38,053 bases of DNA from positions 1 through 38,053 of the forward strand of contig LRSR01003147.1 of assembly GCA_001579985.1 (NCBI GenBank), in the 5' to 3' direction. Shown here piece after piece: positions 1 to 10,848 of this stretch (its first letter is position 1; every line of letters begins with the position of its first letter). The notes below the pieces were generated by a model. It worked only from the letters and a program-made list of their open reading frames with translations. It ran no database searches and was not told the DNA's origin. Origin of the DNA: Hypsibius dujardini (taxonomy: Eukaryota > Tardigrada > Eutardigrada > Parachela > Hypsibiidae). The position numbers and the translations under genes were made by a program.

Positions 1-558
1 TAGTGATGATCCATTTTTCAGACTGTCTCTAATCTTAAAGGCACAGTAGTTTAGGTCATTTATCCCTCTACCTAAATAAAAAAAATTTGCGGGAACTGTT
101 TAGAAACGACTTTTAGAAGACTTATTTGATTCAGGCTGTTATGCTCCAGCAGATACAAAACTTCTTTTCATCAAGGCCGCCGATCTCAATATACATCCGG
201 TAAAAATTATTACAATTTCGGGAGTTTTCTGTTATTAGAAACATTATGCTCAGTGTAAAGGTCACATAAAATGCAGTATTTTTGCTTTTTAAAAAGTGTT
301 TTATAGGTCCGAAACTAATTTCGAATTGGATTCCCAATTTTCAACAGGAATACAAAATGGCGGCTGTTTTGTAGGCAAAAGTGAGGGACCTGCAACCAAG
401 CATAGCAGCCTTCTGCGTCAACCAATTCTTTCCAAATGTTACAGCGATGAAGCTTTATGGTTGCTCTAAATATTATGACCTATAATGAAGCACTAATTTC
501 AGAGTGACTAGGTTGTTACTTATAAGGCGCCCTGTTCAGTGCGTAAAAGAGGACTTAC
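1..558. other. No gene seen (probably first intron of paralogue A)
   Basis: AT-rich sequence with no exon recognisable on either strand. It lies directly downstream (minus strand) of the exon 1 donor of paralogue A, so it is most simply intron. Confidence 0.4.
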
Positions 559-895
559 TAGGTCCGATGTATATTTTCAAAGCGCCAGGAGACAAGACTC
601 GTTCGTAGTAATTCCTTGCCGCAAGGTTTGCGATGTTGTCTGCAAACTCCTCACAGTCCTTAGAAAACGGAGCGAAAACTACGTCGACATTAGCGATTAA
701 ATTCGGAGAGTATTTTCGGTTGACCGTCTGCGCGGCGGCTTCGACGGCCGGCCCGGCTGCCCTTTCACCATACACTCCAATTGTGACAAAGGTCACAACC
801 AACGGGTTGCTCCCTGCAGAGCTCCAACAGATTGAGAGGGATGTCATGACGATAACGATTTGACCCGTGGTCGAACGTTTCCTATGTGTTGTCAT
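559..895 (-). CDS. First exon of a third natriuretic-receptor-like gene (paralogue A), partial
   Basis: Reads from ATG at 895 to a GTAAGT donor just after 559, ending in phase 1. The product begins with a basic stretch and a hydrophobic signal peptide (about residues 1-29). The start of a type I periplasmic-binding-like (ANF receptor) domain follows: VTFVTIGVYG, then AVEAAAQTVN, DCEEFADNIANLAA and a terminal YIGPS. It aligns along its whole length with exon 1 of paralogues B and C and has the same donor position and phase. An inner ATG at 847 is an alternative start but leaves a poorer signal peptide. The remaining exons should lie left of position 1; I see no next exon in 1-558. Family assignment is secure at the level of ligand-binding domain; whether this copy is functional cannot be judged. 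Confidence 0.75.
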
Positions 896-2163
896 AGTTG
901 TGTAAAAGGTGCAGCTGTCACTTTTTCGTTAGACATTGAGAAATTTCAGGCACGAAGTTACGAAAGGAAGAGATGGATCGATTGTATTATTGACAATGCT
1001 CTCCGTTCCCAGACACAAACTCAGGTGATTCCTGAGGACTACCCTTTTTATTAAACATTACCCATTATGCCCCAAAGATGCGTGACTTAAAGTAGGAGTC
1101 TAATGTACATGACTGATCATAAAGGTGATTAAGGCACCTTTTTACAATATTTGTCAAGGTCTTAGGATTCAGTTCTAAAGACCACCGAACCGTCGCTCAC
1201 GGCGTCGTTCTATAGGAGCTTCGTTTCAAACAAGATTGAACGTACCGTATGCTCGCGATCTCAAGGGACACTTTTCTGCCCTCCCCGTTAATTTTAACCA
1301 GCCCGGGCTGTGCCTATTCAGTGCCGCTCACCAAATTACCACTGTAGGGACAAATATACGGAAAAGCACGACAATCAATCAATCAATGGAGCACAACGAT
1401 TAAGCTGTACGAAATCAGCCAGTCAGAGAACACTGAATCAGATTGAACTTTCAATCGAGTGCCGGGTCCCATCGAGGGAGGCGGGGCTTAGCTGTCCCTT
1501 AAGATCGCGAGCATACGGTAAGGCGCCATCCACATATTACGTAATCAAAAAATGGTCTTTTTCGACCACCCACCTACCCAGATAATCATAATTAGACTGG
1601 TGGGCGGAGTTACTTCTTCAGCCCACGCCCATTCCAGCGCGCCCACTCATAGACTTAACATGTGTGGGCGCATGGGTTTGGTTGTGGGCTGAAGAAGTAA
1701 TTCCGCCACAGCTGTACACTTTACATATTATTATGCACATTATTATTATTATTATATTATTATATACATTATTATGCATTTTTTATTACTGTATTTTCGC
1801 GGTAGACAGGGACAGTCGTAGTGGAGTGGAAAGTGTGCACGGCTTGTGTGCACCGTACACACAGCACAAGCACCGCGTGGCCGATTAAACGTTCCACAGC
1901 TCGTACGCTGTCCCTGTCTAACGCGAAGGTACAGTACTAATACTAATATACAGTAATGGATATTTGATTTGAAATGGCGTAGGTGTAGAGGGTCATCATT
2001 ACAGTGTATAATGCAAAGATGAGAATGTCTGTCCGTGTACCTGTCATCCTGCTTCGATCAATTCGTCGAGGATGGGTGTCACGGAATTCCGGGAAGGAAA
2101 TTATATAAGCAATAGGCAATAGGTCACGTCATATTCCAGCCCTGGGCCAGACAAATAAGGTAA
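896..2163. other. Intergenic region between paralogues A and B, rich in hairpins
   Basis: No coding exon found. It holds three inverted-repeat structures. The first has arms near 1244-1270 and 1492-1522 around CCGTATGCTCGCGATC. The second has arms at 1602-1625 and 1684-1708 around GCCCAC and GTGGGC. The third has arms at 1800-1820 and 1903-1925 around AGACAGGGACAG. An AT-rich ATTATT tract runs from 1727 to 1785. In particular, no kinase-homology or cyclase exon is visible here, which bears on where paralogue B ends. Confidence 0.5.
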
Positions 2164-2169
2164 TTTATT
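2164..2169 (-). promoter_or_regulatory. Poly(A) signal of paralogue B
   Basis: AATAAA on the minus strand, about 77 nt past the TAA that ends the last exon of paralogue B. Its position supports the short-tailed gene model. Confidence 0.45.
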
Positions 2170-2245
2170 TAACTAGCCCGTCAGACACCATGTCTGAGAA
2201 AGGTGCGAGGCTGCTACTAGTACACCCGGTAGCGCGGCTGAGATT

Positions 2246-5200
2246 TTAAGCCAAAACATGGGTCTGGCTCCCTGAAATACGAGCTTCATAAAAAAGCGGG
2301 ATTTCCACCAGCAACCACCACCGATCGTGCGCCGTGGGCTTAGTCAGAAATCTGAAAAATATGAAGCCGAAAAAAATAAGGCCACATTATTGGGAGAAGC
2401 TCTTTTGAGTTGTTGGTACGCCTGCCAAGGAATTGCACCACTCTCTCTGGTGAAATCTTCCACTTCTGATTGTCATCATGTAGTTGCCTGGTGTAGAAAT
2501 CTGGTAGTAAATCTATCGAAAAAATTGAGAATAAACGGGATCTTCTATTATTACATATTTAATAACTCGTTCAACCGGTTTTTTGATGACGCTGCAATTT
2601 CGACAAGGTGTCAGTTCGATTGATTGTTAGATCGATGTTTTATTCAGCACATTACTGACGTCATCAATCCAGCAATCAATCTTACGGTTTCTCCAGGACA
2701 TTCGCAGCGCCCTCTATAACACTGTCAACTGCTTTTTAAATATTGAAAAATGAACGGTCTCGTTTACAGCCGATTTCCTCAATGGAAATATTGCAAGATA
2801 AACCTGGCGAAGCGTAATGGCAGTCAGAAGGGGAAGATTTCGTCGGGGAAAGTTGTGCGATTTCTTTGTGAAAAGAGCAGTGGAGATATTCATTACCGGC
2901 GAAGAGTTTCGGCTGCAGTCAAAATCGCAAGCGCCGCCAGGATTGCTGCCCAGTATGCGGACGAGAAACCTTTCAAAACGAACGTGGGAATAAAGAGACC
3001 ATGGCAAGTTTTCTTTCGTGAGAGGGTCGCTTAGTTCATCAGGTTCACGCTTAGTTCATCAGGTTCACGCTTAGTTCATCAGGTTCACGCTTAGTTCATC
3101 AGGTTCAGTTGCTCTGCTCTGATACACATTTTGATCGAATGCGTCGTCATTGAACGGTTCGATCGCATCGCACGTACTCACCGTGAATGCTGCAGTGTTT
3201 TCCGTCGAAGCCGCATAGTCCAGGTCTTCCTGACGGAGGCTTTCCATCAATCCAGTGAATGACGGTATGATTGACGGCTGATACCCTGCGCGTTGCGGCG
3301 CAGTATGTTAACGCCGCCTATATGCCGAAATATGAATTAAGGTCAGGTCAGATCATCAGCACGCGAACCCGCTACTACCGTACGTGAGCATTATACAACG
3401 AGCCAGACATTAAAATACATTAAATGTGATCTTTTTGACACTATTCCATTCTGAATTTAATTTCGAGTCGATTGGCAAAACAGCTAAAAAAATCTGCGGT
3501 CAGTGGGCGGAAGCTGTAGACCAGAGCCAGAGAGCTCGCAGGAATTATTGGCTCTTTTTGAAAGATTTCCAAAGCTCCGCCCCCTTACCTCCGAATTTGT
3601 TTTGGGTGATTTCAATCGACTCGAAATTGAATTTGGGAAGGAAAAATGTCGAAATAATTGTTCTTAAGTTAAATCTCAAAACCACAATTTTTATACGTAG
3701 AGAAAATGCAGGAGAAGGGAATCTTTCTGTGTTTTCTTACTTTAAAATAACACCACAAAAACATTTGGCGGACTTTACCGACGTAATAAATGTTTATATT
3801 CATAACTGAAGCAGCTCTAAGTAAAAAGTAGTTTGAAGTGATTTTGAATTCGGCATTTGAATAATTCCCCAAGCAGATTGTTTGAATTCTGGACAGAACA
3901 GTGTCCAGAAAACGTTTTTATTTTAATACAACCCTTAGGACGGAAAAGAGGTGACACTATGAACAAGTTTGGCTCCTCGCACATTATCGACTGACAAAGG
4001 ACGTACATGTAATACGGCAGATGTCACAATGCAGCGTATGTTAGTTCTGCCTTATTAATATTTCTTAATACCTCAAAATGTTCATTTTCCTGAATGAGAT
4101 GTTGCACGACCAAATCCGGGAAGCGGTCCCCGTTCTCGTTGATATACATGGAGCCGGTGGGCAAGATGAACGTTCGATTGAGGAAGTGGCGCACCAGTGT
4201 TCGGGCGTCTTTTAGGTCGTGTCCACCCTCGGACAGCGCCTCATGCAGAACCTAGACAATAAAGCATAATGTCAATGCTCCTGTAGGATCTTGATTAAAG
4301 ATTTCCCATATCCTCGAGGGAACGACGGAACGAGGGAACGGCCGAACGAGGGGACGAGGGAACGGGGGAACGAGGGAACCAGGGAACCAGGGAACGAGGG
4401 AACGGGGGAACGGGGGAACGAGGGAACGAGGGCGCAAACCGAAAGAACGAAGACTAGCATGGGCTTTAGGTTTATTAGCGGTAACCCTAAGGCGAAAGCG
4501 TCACTAGGTGGCGGAAACGGCCGTAAACGGGCCATTTACCCTCTAGAAACAAAACAGATTCAGATAGAGATATAAACAATGTAAAAAACTTAAAAAACGA
4601 CAACATAAACGAACAGGGCGTGGTGGGTGGGAATCCAAAAGTTGCCGGCGCGAACTTGACAAAGCTGAAAATAATTTTCTCGCACGGAAAAACCTCCTCG
4701 TTACACTTATAACAGAACCAGAAAGTACGCGACCAAAAAGACCTTGAACAAAATTATTGGACGGCTGGAAAAAGCTCACTACAGAGGTCGCTGACTATGC
4801 AGTGACTCATCTGCTTTCCATTAATCTGCGACAGCGCCCCCTGCCACCCGGTGGTCCATTCTAGAATACGGAAATTCAAGTGGCCCATTCCAAGGCCCTT
4901 CCCTCATAGTGATTTCAAATACATTCGCTAACTTACTTCTGCTATGACTAAGATTGTCTCGTAGCCAGCTATCACAGGAGCCCCAATCTGGATGTAAACA
5001 GATTAATTGAGGAGCGATCGTTCGCTGGACATTTTCAACGCTTGAATAATTAGTGTCTAAGAATTATTATTATTACTGGCTCTGCGGGTCCGTAGGTGTA
5101 ATTGTAGGCGGTGGCGGACCTCGTTTTAACAAAGTCGACATCATCGTACGGGATAATTCTCTTGCTATCAAACATGACGATGAATAGCTGACGAAAAGCT

Positions 5201-8200
5201 TCCCGCGCTTCCTACACACAGCAAACAATTATAAAATAATTTTCGTGAGCCATTGACGATGATTGAACGACGTCCTGTTCCCTCAGCTATTATGGGCAAC
5301 AATATTTTGTTCAACCACTATATATTATTTCTCAATTATATGATATATATATCTTACACTGTCGTTGGTATCGCTCATTTCGGGGAAATTCGGTGCCACA
5401 TATGCCCGCGAAGAAAAGTAGACGTAATCACTCGTGGTCTTGTTGTTCCTTTTGGCGTGGATCTATACAGATGCCCGAGAAATTGCACTTTACATAATAC
5501 GTGGTACACACATGGCCACAATTTTGGGTGGCCGACTTTAAGCCAGAAAGGGTGGTCCGAATTCGAGCCGAATTAAATGACCGCGCGCTGGCGCTCTTAA
5601 CCACAGCTAAACATGCAGCTGATTGATCGATTGATTGAACTTGTTAGTTTTGGCGGTTTTTTGTTCCGATTGATTGATTGAATTTTTGGGAGGGCAGTAA
5701 TGCCTAATTTTTCGCTGGGTCGGGTATTAAAGATTCAGAAGAAAGCAGTGGAAAGTTCTAGTCAAGAGTGGCTCAAACTCAGACCACCCTGATGGCTCCA
5801 AGTCTGCCACCCACAATTGTGGCCATGTGTGTAGATCCTTTCCAGACTCACAGCCAGATCTGTGATGGTACCGTGTGTTGCGTTATCGCTCAGAGAAATA
5901 TGGAACTTCGGGGAAGAACCAGTTCGGAGTCAATGCTATATTGACTAAGGGATCTATTACCAGTGCAACCCTTCGATCGCGACCAAACTTTTTTCTTGAA
6001 TACCATGTTCCCTACTATGATTTTAAAAAATATGACTCGCGGCAAAGAGTTCCCGTTCAACGGGAAGAAAGTCGGGGAAAATCTCAATTGTACATTGCAA
6101 TATTCAGGAACGCTTGATTGAATGATTCAATCTTAAACGTTACAGTTTAACCAAGAGGAGCTTTCTTTTTTTAACTACATTTTATTTGGAATCAGGGAAA
6201 AACAGTATTTCACAACGCCGCTCTTTAGTTAAACTACTTTATATCAAACTAAATTCTGTCTATTTTCATTAAAGAAAAGGTTACTTAACGGCAACAGGAA
6301 CCTCTTACGAATCGCAAGGCAATTCACTAACCAAAAAGCACTATTCCACAAAGTCCTCACAGAAATGATAGCCTGCGTTCTCATAGCCGTTCCAACAACT
6401 GTCAAAACAAAGAACCCTGGTACGCCAACTAGATCGCATGAAGTAAAAGCGTTGACAATAGTAACATTTTCATTAAAAAGAAAAAGTTTTCCTGTCCGGA
6501 TTCCTGAGAAAAAATCCAAAAAGAGCTACAATAAATCATTCAATCAAGCGTTAATGAATATTGCAATGTACAGTTGAGATTTTCCCCGACTTTCTTCCCG
6601 TTGAACGAGGAACTCTTTGCCGCGAGTCATATTCTTTAAACTCTTAAGGGACATGCTATACAAAAACATTTTTGGTCACGATCGAAGAGTTGCACTGATA
6701 ATTGATTCCTTGTAAGCTGGAATCATGTAGATATATCGTTGTCGGAATAGGTTAAGCTAAAATTAAATCGCTTTATTCAAACTTTTTTGTGAGATCAAAA
6801 GTTGAAGTTCATTTCTTATTATCGTTAATTATATTGATAGATTTTATCGTGGTAGCTTGTCTTGCTAGCGTATCTACAGTATTCTGGAATATAGATACAT
6901 AGCTAGATAGATTCCTCTTAAACTATTAACGCAAAATGTCGTCAAATACATGACGATCTTTGAGTGTTCACGCAACGATGTTTGAGCAATTTCATTGAAC
7001 ATAATAAAGTTGGCATGTTAATTGAAATTTAGAGAACATGGCTTGATAATTTTTTGCTTGACCTTGGTCCGGCAGAAATTGCCGAAATTGACTATTTCCC
7101 ATCTGTTTTCCGTAAAGCCTCTTCCGTAAGAGCCCCATCTGTTTTCCGTAAAAAAGCCCCATCTTTTTAGTCAGCTTCGAAAATTATTATTTGAGTCGGA
7201 TAGCTAAGCGGCACGTGGCCATTGATCTGCTTACGGTATTTGTCACAAAAGGAGTAAAACTGACAAGTGTGTAAATTTATCGACTGATTGACGTTTGGAG
7301 AAAATATAGTACGAAACAGTACAAGGAACAATTACAGTGGTGATTTTCTTTCTGACTCGATAGAAAAATCCGAAATTTTCCCAAGTCACCCAAAAAAAAT
7401 GTAAAAATTATTGTTATTTTTCTATTTAAACAGGAATTATGGCTGATTTGACAAAGGCCAGAAGTGGATTAATACTGATTTGATGTAGGCTAAAGAATAG
7501 TTGAAAAGAAAACGGAATTTTGCACTTACCATGAAGTCTCTGGCCACAACAAGACTCATGCTCAGAAAAATGACTGCCATAAATAGAAAAATGTCTGTTA
7601 TTAGATAATCGACTGGGATTATTGGCGTTCACGTACTTCGACTGGCTGCGGCTGCTGTGCCCAAGAGGCCGTCAAAGTTCGTCGCGGCCGGTGATGCACT
7701 GTTGAAGGTCACCGAATTGACCTGCACACCCGCACCAAGGACTCCCGGTATCTGGAAGTTCCGGCATATGGCGCGGTAGTAAAACATGTCCGGTCGATCG
7801 TCACAGATCAGGAAAAGGGTCGTCCAGTTGTAGACAGCCAAGAGGGCTTGGAAACCCTGCATCAACACGGTGTGATGCGAGGCCGATGTCGTCATGGTCG
7901 TGGGGAAGGCTCGCTTATCGCTAAGACGTGAATCCGTGCCCACACTAATCCAGGAACATGACATAAACACAAAATGTCTTCTTGCATTCTCTCTTAGGTT
8001 GAACTTCTCCAAGATCTTCTTACGTGGATGCGAAGAGGACATTTAGTTCTGCAACATTTAATACGAGAAATGATTACGTAAAGTACGCTGTTTAGTTAAG
8101 TGTACAGTAAGCAACAGAATTTAATTTAATGGAGGGTCCCGAAAATGGGCAAAAGGGGTGGGGCAGGGGTAATACTTGAGCAATCAACCAATCAACCAGC

Positions 8201-9109
8201 GGAGCTCCGGAGCAATCGGAGCGGGGTTGATTGGTTGATTGTTCAGTTATTACCCTTGCCCCGCCCCTTTTGCCCGTTCCCGGGACTCATGTGAGACAAA
8301 GTGTCTCATTTTCCAAAAGCAACTCCCAAAGATAAAACATCTTGCATGTTTTTAGAGATTTCAGCAATGACAAAGATTTCGAAATGATTGCTTTTACTGC
8401 GCGGGAAAATTCCGCGCCGCGGGTCCGAACTGAAAGTTTCCGCGTGGTTCCGCGTGGAATTCGGGATTTCGACTTGCGCATGATTCCTCGCCGCATAAAA
8501 CTGATGATTTATATATTCATATAAAACTGACAATTTCGTGAGATTTATATATTTATATATATATATATATAAGAGTTGTACTGGTTCATATTTATTATAT
8601 ATATATTATATATATGAACATTTATTACCTGTCATGAGTGAGCCGATGTTTAATGCCTCTGGCAGGCATGCTGGAAATATTTCAGTATTTTTAACGCCAA
8701 CACCCCGTCACAATACTAATGCATTTTAATCGTGCCCCCCCCCCCACTTACTGGGTCCAACAAATATCTTCATAGTGCCCTCCGAAAGTGGCCTCCTGTA
8801 GTAGTTGGCAGCGGCGAGATGGGCGATGTTGTCCGCGAACGCTTCGCACTCATACAACGCCGGTTTAAAGACCACGCTAACATTCATGACCAAATGGGGA
8901 GCGTACTGTTGGTTCACACGAGCCGCGGCGGCCTCTATGGCCGGGACGACCGTCACATATTGGTAGGATCCGACTGCGACCACGGTGACAGATAGCGGCG
9001 AGCCGCGTGTTGGACAGGACAGAATTGAAAGAATAGTTGCCATAATGGCGACCTTCATAAGGACCGGAGAAAGTAAACTATCCTTCATACTGGGTTTATT
9101 TAGTTCCAT
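2246..9109 (-). CDS. Natriuretic-peptide-receptor-like single-pass receptor with short tail (paralogue B)
   Basis: Twelve exons, each bounded by GT and AG and phase-consistent: 9109-8752, 8670-8629, 8048-8024, 7944-7637, 7573-7530, 5462-5358, 5211-5077, 4987-4937, 4251-4072, 3317-3182, 2969-2897, 2351-2246 (520 aa). Layout: signal peptide (about 1-35); ANF-receptor ligand-binding fold to about residue 445, with GPTCLPEAL, STVGTDSRLSDK, YVYF and NENGDRFPDL; a CGFDGKHC cysteine motif as in receptor guanylate cyclases; one membrane helix (about 467-485, WAAILAALAILTAAETL); then a tail containing DRWWLL and a TAA. ATG 9109 was chosen; 9088 also gives a signal peptide. Known family role: binding a peptide ligand outside the cell. 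With no kinase-homology or cyclase domain, this resembles clearance-type receptors (NPR-C); that function is inference. Paralogue C is the closest match. The family is sure; the last exon is less so because it reads through a possible weak donor after 2309. Confidence 0.8.
3031..3107. repeat. 20-bp tandem repeat in intron 10 of paralogue B
   Basis: Nearly four exact copies of TTAGTTCATCAGGTTCACGC, starting at 3031, 3051, 3071 and 3091. The perfect identity points to recent expansion. Confidence 0.95.
3452..3640. repeat. Inverted repeat (short fold-back element)
   Basis: Arms share TTTCGAGTCGATTG at about 3458-3476 and its complement at about 3614-3632. The spacer contains a second, weaker pair (GGGCGGAAGCT against AGCTCCGCCC). 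It lies in the intron between exons 9 and 10 of paralogue B. Confidence 0.6.
4309..4434. repeat. 8-bp minisatellite (GGGAACGA)n
   Basis: Imperfect tandem array of GGGAACGA, GGGAACGG and GGGAACCA units. It creates long repetitive open frames on both strands that are not genes. It lies in intron 8 of paralogue B, just upstream of exon 9. Confidence 0.9.
5505..5835. mobile_element. Fold-back element with about 65-bp arms
   Basis: The left arm (about 5505-5572: ACATGGCCACAATTTTGGGTGG, interrupted, then AGGGTGGTCCGA) is the imperfect complement of the right arm (about 5766-5835: CAGACCACCCT then CCACCCACAATTGTGGCCA). The interior contains TTGATTGA tracts. No coding capacity. It is intronic in paralogue B (between exons 5 and 6). 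Confidence 0.65.
5944..6714. mobile_element. Non-autonomous inverted-repeat DNA transposon, copy 1
   Basis: Terminal inverted repeats of about 180 bp. The left arm (about 5944-6130) has CCAGTGCAAC, GACCAAAC, ATGACTCGCGGCAAAGAG, CAACGGGAAGAA and TTGCAATATTCA. The right arm (about 6530-6714) carries the complements in reverse order. The ends approximate AAGGGA and TCCCTT. The interior of about 400 bp encodes no transposase. The same arms recur at 9866-10848. It sits in the roughly 2-kb intron between exons 5 and 6 of paralogue B. Confidence 0.8.
8133..8288. repeat. Hairpin with about 64-bp arms, ATTGATTG type
   Basis: Left arm (8133-8197) has GGGCAAAAGGGGTGGGGCA then CAATCAACCAATCAACC. Right arm (8225-8288) has GGTTGATTGGTTGATTG then TGCCCCGCCCCTTTTGCCC. 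The loop is about 27 bp. It is intronic in paralogue B, between the 42-nt and 25-nt exons. Confidence 0.9.
8542..8620. repeat. TA-rich microsatellite
   Basis: Runs of TATATATATA and TATTATATATATATT. Intronic in paralogue B. Confidence 0.8.
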
Positions 9110-9617
9110 CGAGACGCCCAAAAATTCTCACAGACACTGTAAAAAGATACATCTTAATATGAGCAATAAATAAACTTGAAACTGTAAACAACATATAGGA
9201 CAAATGTACTGTCAAGGTCCTCCCAATCAGGATGACTTGAAACGCGATGGATTACAGATGCAAATCTCGGTGCTATCCAGGGATATACCCTCTCGAAAAA
9301 CACTGTCTAAAATACGGTTACAATCGATAATGGTTACATTTATCGTCTTCAATACCGTTTCATATTGCGTACAAAGCAGCTTGTGACCTTTTTCAGTTAC
9401 CAATTTCATTGGGACTTTGATTTTATTGGGTCTTCTAGGGTACCCTTCTTTTTCCAGATTAAGTTTGAAAAGTTTAGAAATGGAACAAATATGGTTGATT
9501 CAATGGTTTTGTTAAGCACATAGTTTAACAATACTGGTATTGTTGGTAAAGGACGAGTACAGTGCCAACTGAGCACCATGGTCAGTCGTTTTGGTAGTCA
9601 AAATATCTTCTTCATTG

Positions 9618-9670
9618 TGAATTTCATTGTTTCGTTGTTTCATTGTTTCATTGTTTCATTGTTTCATTGT
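9618..9670. repeat. 8-bp tandem repeat (GTTTCATT)n
   Basis: Five to six units of GTTTCATT with one variant (GTTTCGTT), directly abutting the tRNA-like sequence that follows. Confidence 0.9.
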
Positions 9671-9671
9671 G

Positions 9672-9830
9672 AGGCTCTGTTAGCTCGGCGGTATGAGCTT
9701 TACCTCAAGTGAGAAGGGCAACGGTTTAATTCCCTGGCGATAAGTGTTTTCCATTTTGTTCTCACCCCTGAGGCCGGTTGGTCATGCCAAATGATACCAA
9801 ATCATTTTGTGACTAAGAAGGGAGAATCTG
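9672..9830 (+). mobile_element. Possible tRNA-derived SINE or tRNA relic
   Basis: Has an A-box-like TTAGCTCGGCGG (9680-9691) and a B-box-like GGTTTAATTCC (9723-9733) about 42 bp apart, as in an RNA polymerase III internal promoter. The D-arm can pair (AGCTC with GAGCT), but the anticodon and acceptor stems do not close, so it is not an intact tRNA gene. A unique tail follows. Confidence 0.35.
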
Positions 9831-9865
9831 GGCAAGACTGACCATTGGTCAGCAAAGTTAGGCTC

Positions 9866-10848
9866 ACAAGGGAACAATCACCAGTGCAAATCTCCGATCG
9901 TGACCAAACTTTTTTCTTGAATACCATGTCCCCTAACGTGATTTTAAAAAATATGACTCGCGGCAAAGAGTTCCCCGTTCAACGGGAAGAAATTCGGGAA
10001 GATCTCAATTGGCGCACGAACATTGCAATACTCATGAGCGCTTGATTGAATGATTGAATGGGCGCTTGATTGACGGCACGTACAAAAATATGTGCTGTGC
10101 TGTGCGTGTGTGCTGTGCTGGTTGTGTATTCTAGTACAATGCAGTTCAGTACCAGGCAAACGCTTTGGGTTGAATCAGTCGGGTGGCGGAGGGCGCCGCA
10201 GGCGGTGTTTGTATTGCTGAATGAGTGTCGTTTTTAATTTACACTCGTGGCGCCCTCCGCCACCCGACTGATTCAACCAATGTAGTGATTCAACCCAGAG
10301 CGTTTGCTTGGTACTAATACAGTATTATTTGGACAATTTGTTTTAAGAAAATTGGACAAAAAGCAAAACAATTTTTTTGCTAAAGCCAGATTTTAATAGA
10401 AGAAATATAAATGCTCTTTTTGGGAAAAATTAGGCAAAACACGCATATTTTTATTTATATTTCTTAGATTAAAATCTGGCTTTAGCTACAAAATGTTTTG
10501 TTTTTTGTCCAATTTTGTTAAAACAAATTCTCCAAAAAATACTGTATTAGTACTCGTACTGAACTGCATTGTACTTGAGTACACAACCAGCACAGCACCC
10601 ACGCACAGCACATGTTTTTATACGTGCCATTACGTGCCGTCAAACAAGCGCTTATTTAATCATTCAATCAAACGCTCAAGACTATTGCAATGTACATGCG
10701 CCAATTGAGATCTTCCCGAATTTCTTCCCGTTGAACGGGGAACTCTTTGCCGCGAGTCATATTTTTTAAAATCACGTTAGGGGGCATGGTATTCAAAAAA
10801 AAAAGTTTGGTCACGATCGGAGATTTGCACTGGTGAATGTTCCCTTGT
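9866..10848. mobile_element. Inverted-repeat DNA transposon copy 2, with nested palindromes
   Basis: Arms of about 190 bp (9866-10060 and 10655-10848) match copy 1 and end in ACAAGGGAAC and GTTCCCTTGT. The interior is itself palindromic at several levels. An inverted pair GTGCTGTGCTGGTTGTGTA / TACACAACCAGCACAGCAC lies at about 10095-10130 and 10578-10605. A compact hairpin at about 10150-10310 has arms with GGGTGGCGGAGGGCGCC. An AT-rich hairpin at about 10310-10560 has arms with GCTAAAGCCAGATTTTAAT. No transposase frame is present. Confidence 0.8.

Noticed and set aside
4272-4575. Long Arg/Gly/Glu or Pro/Ser-rich frames on both strands
   Set aside because: Produced by the 8-bp minisatellite inside an intron.
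9672-9745. Intact tRNA gene
   Set aside because: A- and B-box-like motifs are present, but the anticodon and acceptor stems do not pair.
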